A stretch of DNA of 64,000 nucleotides from Hymenobacter sediminis. Its GTDB lineage: Bacteria; Bacteroidota; Bacteroidia; Cytophagales; Hymenobacteraceae. The stretch covers positions 522,934-586,933 of the forward strand of contig NZ_QKNS01000003.1 of the NCBI RefSeq assembly GCF_003231285.1, written 5' to 3'. This document shows, in pieces, positions 27,518 through 35,984 of the stretch. Made by a program: the position numbers and the translations under genes. The number at the start of each line of letters is the position of its first letter. The first letter of the stretch is position 1. The notes below the pieces were generated by a model. It was not told the DNA's origin, did not search any database, and saw only the letters and a program-made list of their open reading frames with translations.

Positions 27518-28918
27518 CTAGCGCACCCGGTACCCGCGCGTGGCATAAAACAGCAGGTAGGCGTAGCACAGCGCCGGAATAATGAAAGCAACACGCAAGC
27601 CGCCGCCATTGGTAGCCAACCAGCCCATAAGAGGCGGAATAATGGCTCCGCCTACAATTGCCATAATCAGGTAAGAGGAGCCCTGTTTTGTGAATTTGCC
27701 CAGGCCTGTAATAGCCAGCGGAAATACCACGGGCCAAATAATAGAGTTGCAAAGGCCGCAGAGCACTACCAGCCACAGGGCGGTTTCGCCGTGGTTGAGC
27801 AAGGAAGCTACTACGAACAAAGTGCCCGCCGCGCAAACTCCCACCAGCAGCTTGCGCGCATCAAATCGGGTTAGGAGCGGAATCCCGATAATGCGACCTA
27901 TCATCAGCCCAAACCAGTACGAGGACACCAATACCGCGCCCACAGCCTTGGTAAAGCCGCTGCTAGTGTCGATGGGGTCAGGGGTGTTGCCGAACAAGGC
28001 AGCGGCCCAGTTAGTGGCTACACTCAGGCCGCGCACCAACTCCTGGGTGAAGCCGCTGAGCTGGCTGATGTTCTGGCTTTCTCCGTAGCGTATCAGGAAG
28101 GAGCCCAGGCCCACTTCCACGCCTACGTAAGTGAAAATAGCCACCACGCCCAGCGCTAGGTGACGAAAATCGAGGGCTGAGCGGCGGCCGGTTTCAGCGG
28201 CAGCCTGGGCAGCTGCAGTTTCTTCATCGGCCGGAATACTTTCAACCTCTGGCAGCCGCACCAGGAAAAACAGGGCCGCTAACACCGCCAAAAAGATAGC
28301 TAGCCCAAGGTACAGAGGCTTGACGAGGGTAGCCTCCTGGGTGAGACGCTGCTCAAGGGGCAGTTGGGCCAGTTGGGCCTTGAGAACGGCCGAGCCGCCG
28401 AACAGAATAAGCCCTCCAATAAGGGGCGAAATAGTGCCGCCTAAGCCGTTGGCTACCCCCACAATGCTCACCCGGCTCGCTGCTGTGCGTGCTGGCCCTA
28501 ACACCGACACGTAGGGATTGGCCGCCACCTGCAGCAGCGTGATACCAGCGCCCAGCAAGCTCAAAGCCAGCAGAAACAAGGCAAATGTGCGCGAGTTGGC
28601 TGCCGGCACAAACAACAAAGCCCCAACCCCCATAATCAGCAGGCCCAGCACGATACCACGCTGGAACCCCAACTTCTCGAGCAGCCGCCCAGCCGGTAGC
28701 GACATCAGGAAATATGCTCCAAAAAACGCCGACTGCACTGCCGACGACTGCAAGTCTGTGAGCTGACACACATCCTTAAGGTAGGGCATCAGCACGTCAT
28801 TGAAGTTCGTGACGGCCCCGAACAGGAAGAACAAGGTAGTCATCAGCACCATGGGCCCTGCGTAGGAGCGGTTGGTGCTGGCCGTGGGGGTAGGAGAGGA
28901 CGTGATGGGAGCGGCCAT
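27518..28918 (-). CDS. Sugar MFS transporter (FucP/GluP family)
   Basis: 466 residues with about twelve helices. MTTLFFLFGAVTNFNDVLMP in helix 1 with the Asn-Asp pair is the hallmark of the FucP fucose/glucose/galactose:H+ symporters. DLQSSAVQSAFFGAYFLMSL, LQVAANPYVSVLGP and ASRVSIVGVANGLGGTISPL are further family signatures. A long insertion (about 190-260, VESIPADEETAAAQ) lies between the halves, as in Bacteroidota members. It should import a hexose across the inner membrane with protons. It lies 18 kb from the polysaccharide locus, so a functional link is only a guess. Confidence 0.9.
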   Translation of the reverse strand: MAAPITSSPTPTASTNRSYAGPMVLMTTLFFLFGAVTNFNDVLMPYLKDVCQLTDLQSSAVQSAFFGAYFLMSLPAGRLLEKLGFQRGIVLGLLIMGVGALLFVPAANSRTFALFLLALSLLGAGITLLQVAANPYVSVLGPARTAASRVSIVGVANGLGGTISPLIGGLILFGGSAVLKAQLAQLPLEQRLTQEATLVKPLYLGLAIFLAVLAALFFLVRLPEVESIPADEETAAAQAAAETGRRSALDFRHLALGVVAIFTYVGVEVGLGSFLIRYGESQNISQLSGFTQELVRGLSVATNWAAALFGNTPDPIDTSSGFTKAVGAVLVSSYWFGLMIGRIIGIPLLTRFDARKLLVGVCAAGTLFVVASLLNHGETALWLVVLCGLCNSIIWPVVFPLAITGLGKFTKQGSSYLIMAIVGGAIIPPLMGWLATNGGGLRVAFIIPALCYAYLLFYATRGYRVR

Positions 28919-29063
28919 GCAGAGGCGGAGTGAATAGAGGGAAGATAGGCTTAAATATAGACGCTCCTCGGAATTTTAGCCGTGCTGTATTAAAGCAAAT
29001 AGGCACGCACCAACCAATATTCCCGACCTTTGCTGCTTTCTTTCGCTTCTCACTACCCCCTTT

Positions 29064-30257
29064 ATGGCCGCTAACCGCCGTTCCGCACCGTTTTACATGA
29101 CCGCCACCACTCAGTTTGGGCTGGAAGAAGTATTGGCTGAAGAACTGCGCCAGTTGGGGGCCAAAATTGAAAAAGTTGGACAGCGGGCTGTGGAGTTCGT
29201 CGGCGATACGCAACTGCTCTATGAGGCCTGTCTGTGGTGCCGCACGGCCATGCGCATCCTGCGGCCCTTCGCTGGTTTTTACGCCCGCGACGAAAAGGCG
29301 CTATACCGCGAAGTAGGCCGCATCGACTGGCAGCGCTTCATTCACCCCGACCAAACGTTTGCCATTACGGCCGTTGTCAATAAATCCACGTTTGAGCATT
29401 CGCTGTTCGTGGCCCAGCTCACCAAGGACGCCATTGTGGACCAGTTCCGTAACCGCCTGGGCCGCCGCCCCAGCGTGGACGTGAAAAACCCCGAGATCCG
29501 GCTGCACCTGCACATGATTGAAAACGAGGTAACGCTCAGCCTCGATGCCTCGGGCGAATCGTTGCATAAGCGTGGCTACCGGCAGCAAACCAACGTGGCC
29601 CCGCTCAATGAGGCCTTGGCCGCCGGGCTGTTGCTGCTGGCTGGTTGGGATGGCAAGAAAACGCTCATCGACCCAATGTGTGGCTCCGGAACCCTGCTCA
29701 CTGAGGCCGCCATGATTGCCCAGCGCATTGCCCCGGGCCTTTACCACCAGGGCAAGTTTGGCTTTGAAAACTGGGCTGATTTCGACGCGGCCCTTTGGGA
29801 ATCGGTGCAGCTGGACGCCCGACAGGCCCGCTTGGAAGAGCCCCAGGCCTACCTCGCCGGCTCCGATTTGTCGCGCGAGTACATTGAACTGGCCCGCCAG
29901 AACGTAGCTGCCGCTGACTTGGAGGATTTTATCCGGCTGGGTGTACGCGACGTGAAAGAAGCCAAAGCCCCCGCCAAGGAGGAGCCCGGCATCGTCATCA
30001 TGAACCCACCCTACGGGGAACGGATTGGGGAAGAGGCCGAAATGGACGCCCTCTACAAAACCATCGGCGATACGCTCAAAAGCGGCTTTCAGGGCTACGA
30101 TGCCTACGTGTTTACTGGCAACCTGGAAGCTGCCAAGCGCATCGGCCTGAAAACCTCCCGCCGCATTCCGCTCTACAACGGCCCCATCGACTGCCGCCTG
30201 CTTAAGTACGAGCTCTACCAGGGCACCCGCAAGGTTTCGCGCCCCGAGCAGGGGTAG
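29064..30257 (+). CDS. rlmL: THUMP-domain rRNA methyltransferase (RlmL-type)
   Basis: 397 residues. A THUMP-ferredoxin-like region at about 10-165 (FYMTATTQFGLEEVLAEELR, VDVKNPEIRLHLHM) is followed by the methyltransferase at about 170-395. LIDPMCGSGTLLTEAAMIAQ (near 200-219) is the SAM-binding loop, DLSREYIELARQN the acidic loop, and MNPPYGERIG (near 312) the NPPY active site. This corresponds to the N-terminal half of E. coli RlmL, which makes m2G2445 in 23S rRNA. The short single-enzyme form without the RlmK half is normal in Bacteroidota. It is divergent from the sugar transporter, with 145 bases between. Confidence 0.88.
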   Translation: MAANRRSAPFYMTATTQFGLEEVLAEELRQLGAKIEKVGQRAVEFVGDTQLLYEACLWCRTAMRILRPFAGFYARDEKALYREVGRIDWQRFIHPDQTFAITAVVNKSTFEHSLFVAQLTKDAIVDQFRNRLGRRPSVDVKNPEIRLHLHMIENEVTLSLDASGESLHKRGYRQQTNVAPLNEALAAGLLLLAGWDGKKTLIDPMCGSGTLLTEAAMIAQRIAPGLYHQGKFGFENWADFDAALWESVQLDARQARLEEPQAYLAGSDLSREYIELARQNVAAADLEDFIRLGVRDVKEAKAPAKEEPGIVIMNPPYGERIGEEAEMDALYKTIGDTLKSGFQGYDAYVFTGNLEAAKRIGLKTSRRIPLYNGPIDCRLLKYELYQGTRKVSRPEQG

Positions 30258-30374
30258 GGAAGCGGGCCCGCTTGCCATTTGTTGGGGGTAGGAGCATCAA
30301 GGCCCTAAGGAAAGCTACGGTCAGCGTCGGATTCCTATCTTTCGCCGGTGCTCGTACCAGGCGCCACTCTGCCA

Positions 30375-30986
30375 ATGATGAACGTATTGTACATAGTAGG
30401 AGGGGTAGCCGTGGCGGTTATCGGCGGCATTTTCTTTGTGTTTACGCTGGGCCAGCGTTCAGCTTCCTACGAGTTGCGGCTTACCCTGCGCGACGCAGCC
30501 GGCCATGTTCTACCTCACCAACGGGTTCAGGTCTGGCACCGGGGTAGCACGCCGCTTGAATTCCAGACGGATGACGCCGGCCAGCTGCGACTAGCTCAGA
30601 GCCAATCTTTTGGAGCCAGCATCCTGGGGCCGCGCCGGCCCGGGGCATTTACCGTTGGACTGGCCTTCCCCGGTATATCCCCCTTATTCTATCAGTTCCC
30701 CGTAGAGCGGTCGGGCCCCGTAACGTATCAGGTATTCAATACTTACTACGACTACACATACACCACTTGGGTAGGCGATTTTGACGCCGTGCAGTGTGTG
30801 CGCCATCAGTTCAAAGAAAATACGGGGCAGCTGCGGGAAGCGGTGGCACCTACGGGTGGGCTGGTGCAGCGCTGGCAAGCCGCTGCCGAGCTGGCCCACG
30901 TAGGCAAGCAGCAAAACGTGCATGCCTACGTCCTTGGCCTGTCGTTGCAACTCAGTGGGGTAGAAGCGCCTGGGGCGGCGCGGTAA
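30375..30986 (+). CDS. Membrane-anchored protein of unknown function
   Basis: About 203 residues starting MMNVLYIVGGVAVAVIGGIF, a single N-terminal membrane anchor. The rest is beta-rich (SYELRLTLRDAAGHVLPHQR, FQTDDAGQLRLA), resembling a prealbumin/carboxypeptidase-regulatory type sandwich, then YTTWVGDFDAVQCVRHQF, helices and a short tail. A TATCTTTC box at 30336-30343 is a possible -7 element. I do not recognise the family. It converges with the cysteine-rich protein gene at 31031. Confidence 0.65.
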   Translation: MMNVLYIVGGVAVAVIGGIFFVFTLGQRSASYELRLTLRDAAGHVLPHQRVQVWHRGSTPLEFQTDDAGQLRLAQSQSFGASILGPRRPGAFTVGLAFPGISPLFYQFPVERSGPVTYQVFNTYYDYTYTTWVGDFDAVQCVRHQFKENTGQLREAVAPTGGLVQRWQAAAELAHVGKQQNVHAYVLGLSLQLSGVEAPGAAR

Positions 30987-31030
30987 CGCCCGAGAACAGC
31001 TCGTCGTGCTAGTGGCTGGAGTGCTTGCTC

Positions 31031-31375
31031 CTACCCCTGGTACTGGCGGCAAGCCTCGGCACAGGCCCGGCAGGCCGCCGCGCATTGCTGGCAGTGGTCA
31101 TGCTCATGGTGGCCGCATTCTTCGGCGCACTTCTGACAGATTTCAATGCACTCTTTGAGGACGTGTCGGGCGTGGTCGGAGCCGCGGGCTATGAAGGCGG
31201 CCGTGAGGCGGCAGATATCGGCACAGTCCCGGTCGAGGCGAATGCAGGGAACCATCATCTGCACGTTTTCTTCGTGCAGGCAGGCATCGGCACATAGCTC
31301 GCAGGCTACAACGCAGCGGCTGAGGGCGTCGAGCACGGCTTGATTTTGGGAGAGGGAGGCAGCGGAGGTGGTCAT
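31031..31375 (-). CDS. Cysteine-rich four-helix copper-storage-like protein (Csp3/DUF326 type)
   Basis: 114 residues with 16 cysteines (21, 25, 28, 32, 44, 51, 55, 76, 80, 83, 87, 95, 98, 102, 105, 109). They sit in CxxxC and CxxC patterns on helices (CVVACELCADACLH, CIRLDRDCADICR, CIEICQKCAEECGHH, CQQCAAACRACAEACR). This is the architecture of bacterial Csp four-helix bundles, whose Cys-lined core holds many Cu(I) ions. There is no signal peptide, so it is a cytosolic Csp3-like form. His-rich GHHEHDHC near 88-95 may be an entry site. A role in copper buffering is inferred from family. No copper exporter lies nearby. Confidence 0.85.
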   Translation of the reverse strand: MTTSAASLSQNQAVLDALSRCVVACELCADACLHEENVQMMVPCIRLDRDCADICRLTAAFIARGSDHARHVLKECIEICQKCAEECGHHEHDHCQQCAAACRACAEACRQYQG

Positions 31376-31521
31376 AAGCGGTAAGCCTTTAAAAGTGAAG
31401 AATACTGCTTTGGTAAACGGAATACTTGGGGCTGGTGGTCGTTCAGGATTGTGCCCGACGAGTGCACCATTTCCGCCTCCGCCCGGTTATATTCACTCTT
31501 TCTCCCCGCCGCGTTTCGCCG

Positions 31522-31529
31522 TATCTTTA
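31522..31529 (+). promoter_or_regulatory. -7 box abutting the recQ start codon
   Basis: TATCTTTA (7 of 8 to TAnnTTTG) ends four bases before the recQ ATG. If used, transcription would begin at or very near the ATG, giving a leaderless message. Confidence 0.4.
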
Positions 31530-31533
31530 CCCC

Positions 31534-33807
31534 ATGTTATTTGCTGCTGAACAACTCGCTCCTACCCTCGATTCTGCCCGTCGCGTCCTGAAGAAATACT
31601 ACGGCTACGACACCTTCCGGCCTATGCAGGAAGACATTATCGGCAATATTCTGGGTGGGCAGGATACCGTGGTGCTTATGCCTACGGGAGGCGGCAAAAG
31701 CATCTGCTTCCAGGTGCCGGCCGTGGTGCAGGAGGGCGTGTGCGTGGTAGTGTCGCCGCTGATTGCTCTGATGAAAGACCAGGTGGAAGCCCTGAAAGCC
31801 AACGGTATTTCGGCCGCTTACATCAACAGCAGCGTGGGCCAGAGCGAACAGAACAACATTGCCGCCGACTGCCTCAACGGCTACCTTAAACTACTTTATG
31901 TAAGCCCCGAGAAACTGCTCTCTGAAGGGTTCCTGACGTTTCTGCGGCGCATGCGCATCAGCATGTTCGCCATTGACGAGGCTCACTGCATCAGCTCCTG
32001 GGGGCACGACTTCCGGCCTGAGTATACCCAGCTGCGGGTGCTGCGCGAGCAGTTTCCGCAAGTGCCCATCATTGCCCTGACGGCCACCGCCGACCGCCTT
32101 ACCCAGCGCGACATCCAGCAGCAGCTGCGCCTAAACGAGCCGCGGGTGTTTCTTTCCAGCTTCGACAGGCCCAACCTCAACCTGATTGTGCGGCCGGGGC
32201 AGGATAGGGTAGGCGGTATTTTGGAGTTTTTGGAGCGCCACCCCGGCGAGGCCGGCATTATCTACTGCCTTTCGCGCAAGCAGTGCGAAACCCTGGCCCA
32301 GAAAATTCAGGCCAAAGGCATTAAGGCGGGCTTCTACCACGCCGGCATGACGCCCAACCAGCGCGGCGCTGTGCAGGAAGCCTTCCTGAAAGATGATCTG
32401 CAGGTAATTGTGGCCACCATAGCCTTCGGCATGGGCATCGACAAGAGCAACGTGCGGTGGGTAATCCACTACAACTTGCCCAAGAACATTGAGGGGTACT
32501 ACCAGGAAATTGGCCGCGCCGGCCGCGACGGTGCTCCGGCTACGGCCGTGCTGTTCTATTCCTTTGGGGACGTGATGAGCCTGCGCGATATGCTCACCAA
32601 GGAAAACCCCAACCTCACCCAGCTTAACCTCACCAAGCTGGAGCGCATGCAGCAATTCGCGGAAGCGGCCAGCTGCCGCCGCAAAATCCTGCTCAACTAC
32701 TTCGGCGAAACCCTGGCCAAGGACTGCGGTAACTGCGACATCTGCCGGAATCCGCCTACCACCTTTGATGGCACCGAGCTGGCCCAGAAGGCCTTGTCGG
32801 CAGTGGTGCGGGGTAGGGAAAGGCTCAGCATCAACCTGCTGATTGACGTGCTGCGCGGTATGCGCAACCAGGCCGTGCTCAGCCAGGGCCTCGACCAGAT
32901 CAAAACCTACGGAGCCGGCCGCGACCTGGCCTACCTCGACTGGTATAGTTACATCCATCAGATGCTGAATGATGGCTTGGTGTACATTGCCTATGAGGAA
33001 GGCTACGCGCTGAAGATTACGCCGTTGGGGCGGGAAGTGCTGCAGGGCCAGCGTGCCGTGCCCATGAAGAAATTCCAGGCCGCCGAGAAAGCTGAAAAAG
33101 CACCGAAAGGCCGGAAAGCGGCAGCTGCCAAAGCTGCCCCGGTTTCCCGTGAGGCCCAGCTGTTCGAGGCCCTGCGCACCCTGCGCAAGCGCATCGCCGA
33201 CGAGCAGGGCGTACCGCCCTACGTTATCTTCACCGACAGCACCCTGCAGGAAATGGCCGAGGAGCGCCCGGTGAACCGTACGGCTATGCTCTCCATTTCG
33301 GGGGTAGGTATGAAGAAGTTCGAAACCTACGGCGAGGCCTTTATTAGGGAGGTGCTGGCACACGGCGGTAACCCCGCTGCCCAGGCCGAACTGAGTGATG
33401 ACGAGCTACCCCTGAATCTTGACCCCGACGACTTCAGCGACGCCCGCGCTCCGCGTAAGCGGGAACCAAAAGCTGCTCGTGAGAACAGTGGCACGGAGGT
33501 CAACGGCACCATGGAAACCACCCACCAGCTCCACCGCATGGGCCTGAGTGTGGAGGCCATTGCCCAGCGCCGCGACCTAGCCATCTCCACCGTGCAAACG
33601 CACCTGACTACCTGCTATGGCAAGGGAATGGAGCTGCGCATGGAGGAATTTCTGAAGCCAGAAGAACTAGCCGAAATCCAGACGGCTCAGGCTCAGCTAG
33701 GGGGTAGCCCCATGCTCCGCGACCTGTTCGACCACCTGCGCGAGAAGTACGACTACTTCCGGCTCCGGCTGGGCCTGATGTACCTGAAGAAGCTGCGCGG
33801 GGAGTAG
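31534..33807 (+). CDS. recQ: ATP-dependent DNA helicase RecQ
   Basis: 757 residues from ATG 31534; a frame open to 31426 adds 36 unsupported residues. The helicase core has TFRPMQEDII, Walker A MPTGGGKS (near 50-56), FAIDEAHCISSWGHDFRP (DEAH near 147-150), and QEIGRAGRDG (motif VI). The RecQ C-terminal zinc site is CRRKILLNYFGE then CGNCDIC. An HRDC domain (about 545-625, LFEALRTLRKRIADEQGVPP) follows. The tail (about 660-757) has a helix-turn-helix_40-like segment (TTHQLHRMGLSVEAIAQRRD). It unwinds recombination and repair intermediates 3' to 5'. It is divergent from the copper-storage-like gene. Confidence 0.96.
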   Translation: MLFAAEQLAPTLDSARRVLKKYYGYDTFRPMQEDIIGNILGGQDTVVLMPTGGGKSICFQVPAVVQEGVCVVVSPLIALMKDQVEALKANGISAAYINSSVGQSEQNNIAADCLNGYLKLLYVSPEKLLSEGFLTFLRRMRISMFAIDEAHCISSWGHDFRPEYTQLRVLREQFPQVPIIALTATADRLTQRDIQQQLRLNEPRVFLSSFDRPNLNLIVRPGQDRVGGILEFLERHPGEAGIIYCLSRKQCETLAQKIQAKGIKAGFYHAGMTPNQRGAVQEAFLKDDLQVIVATIAFGMGIDKSNVRWVIHYNLPKNIEGYYQEIGRAGRDGAPATAVLFYSFGDVMSLRDMLTKENPNLTQLNLTKLERMQQFAEAASCRRKILLNYFGETLAKDCGNCDICRNPPTTFDGTELAQKALSAVVRGRERLSINLLIDVLRGMRNQAVLSQGLDQIKTYGAGRDLAYLDWYSYIHQMLNDGLVYIAYEEGYALKITPLGREVLQGQRAVPMKKFQAAEKAEKAPKGRKAAAAKAAPVSREAQLFEALRTLRKRIADEQGVPPYVIFTDSTLQEMAEERPVNRTAMLSISGVGMKKFETYGEAFIREVLAHGGNPAAQAELSDDELPLNLDPDDFSDARAPRKREPKAARENSGTEVNGTMETTHQLHRMGLSVEAIAQRRDLAISTVQTHLTTCYGKGMELRMEEFLKPEELAEIQTAQAQLGGSPMLRDLFDHLREKYDYFRLRLGLMYLKKLRGE

Positions 33808-33832
33808 GCTGAGAGGCCTTGCCTGTCACGTT

Positions 33833-33880
33833 GAAACTAGCCACTATCTGATGCATACCAGCAGATAGTGGCTAATTTCT
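33833..33880 (+). terminator. Terminator of recQ
   Basis: TAGCCACTATCTG pairs with CAGATAGTGGCTA, flanked by GAAA/TTTC, followed by TTTCTTTTG. Confidence 0.75.
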
Positions 33881-34081
33881 TTTGCGGCTAACGGCTGTCT
33901 AACTAAACTAGCTGCCAAACGAGTAACTGTTGGTAACAGGTGAAATATTGATTACTAATGCCCTACAACCATGCTATAGCTGGCATGCAGGGTAAATATG
34001 TTAAGCAGAAGGCTTGGTGGCGTCAAGCATAACGTTCTGCTCCGGCAAACACCTGCCAAATTTTTTTAGTAAAAATTTCAG

Positions 34082-34094
34082 CTAATTGAATTAG
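34082..34094. promoter_or_regulatory. Candidate operator of the XRE-S24 regulator
   Basis: CTAATTGAATTAG is a perfect 13-base palindrome with a central G, in the AT-rich upstream region of the regulator gene and about 22-34 bases before its possible -7 box. Its role as an autoregulatory site is inference. Confidence 0.4.
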
Positions 34095-34175
34095 TATTCG
34101 CGTAGTACGGTTTGTACCTTCGTGAGCCGGTACTTGCTTTGCCGATGCAGCCATTACTCCCGGCTTCCCTGCGTT

Positions 34176-34985
34176 ATGATTAACACCAACCTCAAATTCT
34201 GGCGGCGCGAACTGAGCCTCACGCAGGCGCAGATGGCCGAAAAATTAGGCATCAAACGCTCCTTGGTGGGCGCTTACGAAGAAGGCCGGGCTGAGCCTAA
34301 GCTGGCTACGCTGGTGAACATGGCCCGCCTGTTCGGTATTTCCCTGGATGCCCTGGTCACCACCGACTTTAGCAAAAAGAAGAACGCCAAGGCTGCGCTT
34401 CAGCTGCAGGCCCAGGCAGCCGCTACCCCCGATGCCGGTGCTAACCGTTCTAACGGTAACCTGCGCATTCTGGCCCTGACGGTTGATAAAGAGCAGAACG
34501 AAAACATTGAGCTGGTGCCCCAAAAGGCCGCCGCCGGCTACCTCAACGGCTACGCCGACCCGGAGTACCTCGAAGAGCTGCCTAAATTCCGCCTGCCCAT
34601 GCTGGGCAACACCGGCACCTACCGCGCCTTCGAAATTGCCGGCGACTCCATGCTGCCTATTGCCAGCGGTACCGTCATCGTGGGTCGTTATGTTGACGAC
34701 TGGATGAGCATTAAGGATGGTACACCCTGCATTGTGGTGAGCTCCAAGGAAGGCATTGTGTTCAAGCGCGTGTTCAACCGTCTCAAAGATGCCGCCATGT
34801 TGGCTCTGCACTCCGATAACCCGCTGTATCAGCCTTATCAGATTGATGTAGAGGATGTGGTGGAAATCTGGGAAGCCAAAGCCTATATCAGCAGCACCTT
34901 CCCCATTGCTGACCTTTCACTGAACCGTTTGGCCAGCATCGTGCTGGATCTGCAGCAGCAGGTAAGCACCATGAAAAAAGTATAA
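34176..34985 (+). CDS. XRE-family regulator with S24 (LexA/CI-like) C-terminal domain
   Basis: 269 residues from ATG 34176 (INTNLKFWRRELSLTQAQMA). The helix-turn-helix is at about 5-62 (KLGIKRSLVGAYEEGRAEPK). A linker with low complexity (KAALQLQAQAAATPDAGANR) leads to an S24-type domain (about 125-225). AFEIAGDSMLPIASG holds the Ser, and GIVFKRVF the Lys of the usual Ser-Lys dyad. An Ala-Gly pair sits ahead of it (KAAAGYLNG, near 125), as at LexA and CI cleavage sites. The last 45 residues end in a helix (LNRLASIVLDLQQQVSTMKK), possibly for dimers. It may be a self-cleaving stress regulator; targets unknown. It is not beside phage genes. Confidence 0.85.
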   Translation: MINTNLKFWRRELSLTQAQMAEKLGIKRSLVGAYEEGRAEPKLATLVNMARLFGISLDALVTTDFSKKKNAKAALQLQAQAAATPDAGANRSNGNLRILALTVDKEQNENIELVPQKAAAGYLNGYADPEYLEELPKFRLPMLGNTGTYRAFEIAGDSMLPIASGTVIVGRYVDDWMSIKDGTPCIVVSSKEGIVFKRVFNRLKDAAMLALHSDNPLYQPYQIDVEDVVEIWEAKAYISSTFPIADLSLNRLASIVLDLQQQVSTMKKV

Positions 34986-35006
34986 CAAGCAACGTTGCTT
35001 GAGTTG

Positions 35007-35043
35007 AAACCGCCCGCCTGACCGAAGTGTCAGGCGGGCGGTT
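35007..35043 (+). terminator. Terminator of the XRE-S24 gene
   Basis: AAACCGCCCGCCTGA pairs perfectly with TCAGGCGGGCGGTTT across an 8-base loop. Confidence 0.85.
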
Positions 35044-35179
35044 TGCGTTTGGAGCAACAGGAAATAGGGATTAAAGCCAGGGGCGGGGGTAGGGGGTATC
35101 TATTCGCTAGGAATTAGCGTTTAACTATCCGTACCTGCTCCGCGTAAGCGCAACGACCCCTCAACGAAGACTCCTCCCA

Positions 35180-35899
35180 ATGATCAAAATTATTCCTGCT
35201 ACCGACCGTCACCACGCCGCTCCCGTCAACTGGCTCAGCAGCTACTTCCTTTTCAGCTTCGCCGACTATTACGACTCGCAGAACCTGCAATTTGGTCCTC
35301 TGCGCGTGTTTAACGACGATACCATTCAGGGCAACGCGGGCTTTCCTCAGCATCCGCACTCCGAAATGGAGATTATCACCCTGGTGCTGGATGGGGAGTT
35401 GACCCACGCCGATACGATGGGCAACCGCGCTACCATTAAAAAAGGCGAGGTACAGCGCATGACGGCCGGTACGGGATTGGCCCACTCCGAGCAAAATGCT
35501 ACCGATAAGCCCGCGCACATTTACCAGCTGTGGTTTCTGCCCAACCAAAAAGGGTTGTCGCCGAGCTATGAGCAGAAGGATATCGATTTCCTAGACAAGA
35601 AAAACGAGCTGGTGCCGCTGGTTTCAGGCCAGAAAGTGCTGGAAGATGTGGTGTACATGAACTCCAACACCACGGTGTATTGGTGCAACCTGGCCCAGGA
35701 TAAAACGGTTACGTTCAAGACTTTCCCCATTCGTAACACCTTTATCTACGTGAAGGAGGGTAGCCTTTACATCAACGGCGTTGATATTGGCCCCAACGAC
35801 CAGGTTCGCTCCGCCGACGAAAACGTGCTGGAAATCAGAGCCTCGCGCGATGCACAGTTTATTTTAATTGATTTACCAGGCAGCGAAGCGAACTATTAA
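35180..35899 (+). CDS. Pirin family protein (YhhW-like)
   Basis: 239 residues. The pirin N-terminal cupin is recognised from DYYDSQNLQFGPLRVFNDDT (about 30-49) and FPQHPHSEMEIITLVLDGEL (about 54-73), whose His-His-Glu set is the metal site. VQRMTAGTGLAHSEQN (about 93-108) provides the last His. The C-terminal half (about 125-239) is the second cupin typical of the bicupin YhhW subgroup. E. coli YhhW has quercetin 2,3-dioxygenase activity; the in vivo role in this group is unknown. It is probably its own transcript: terminators lie on both sides. Confidence 0.9.
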   Translation: MIKIIPATDRHHAAPVNWLSSYFLFSFADYYDSQNLQFGPLRVFNDDTIQGNAGFPQHPHSEMEIITLVLDGELTHADTMGNRATIKKGEVQRMTAGTGLAHSEQNATDKPAHIYQLWFLPNQKGLSPSYEQKDIDFLDKKNELVPLVSGQKVLEDVVYMNSNTTVYWCNLAQDKTVTFKTFPIRNTFIYVKEGSLYINGVDIGPNDQVRSADENVLEIRASRDAQFILIDLPGSEANY

Positions 35900-35920
35900 G
35901 CTCGACAGTAGTTGCCTTTT

Positions 35921-35957
35921 AGCGGGCCGGCAGTTAGCTTGTAACTGCCGGCCCGCT
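35921..35957 (+). terminator. Terminator of the pirin gene
   Basis: AGCGGGCCGGCAGTTA pairs perfectly with TAACTGCCGGCCCGCT over a 5-base loop, 22 bases after the pirin stop. Confidence 0.8.
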
Positions 35958-35984
35958 ATTTACTTCCTGCGCCCTAGCTGCTGT

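Larger units (their letters stand above)
33808..34175. other. AT-richer intergenic region before the XRE-S24 regulator
   Basis: 368 bases without a gene. It holds the recQ terminator (33833-33880), a locally AT-rich stretch around 34050-34100 and the palindrome at 34082-34094. A TACCTTCG box (7 of 8) lies near 34116-34123. The rest is plain. Confidence 0.6.

Noticed and set aside
32131..33363. Antisense frame of 410 codons in recQ
   Set aside because: recQ has all helicase motifs; the antisense product shows no family pattern.
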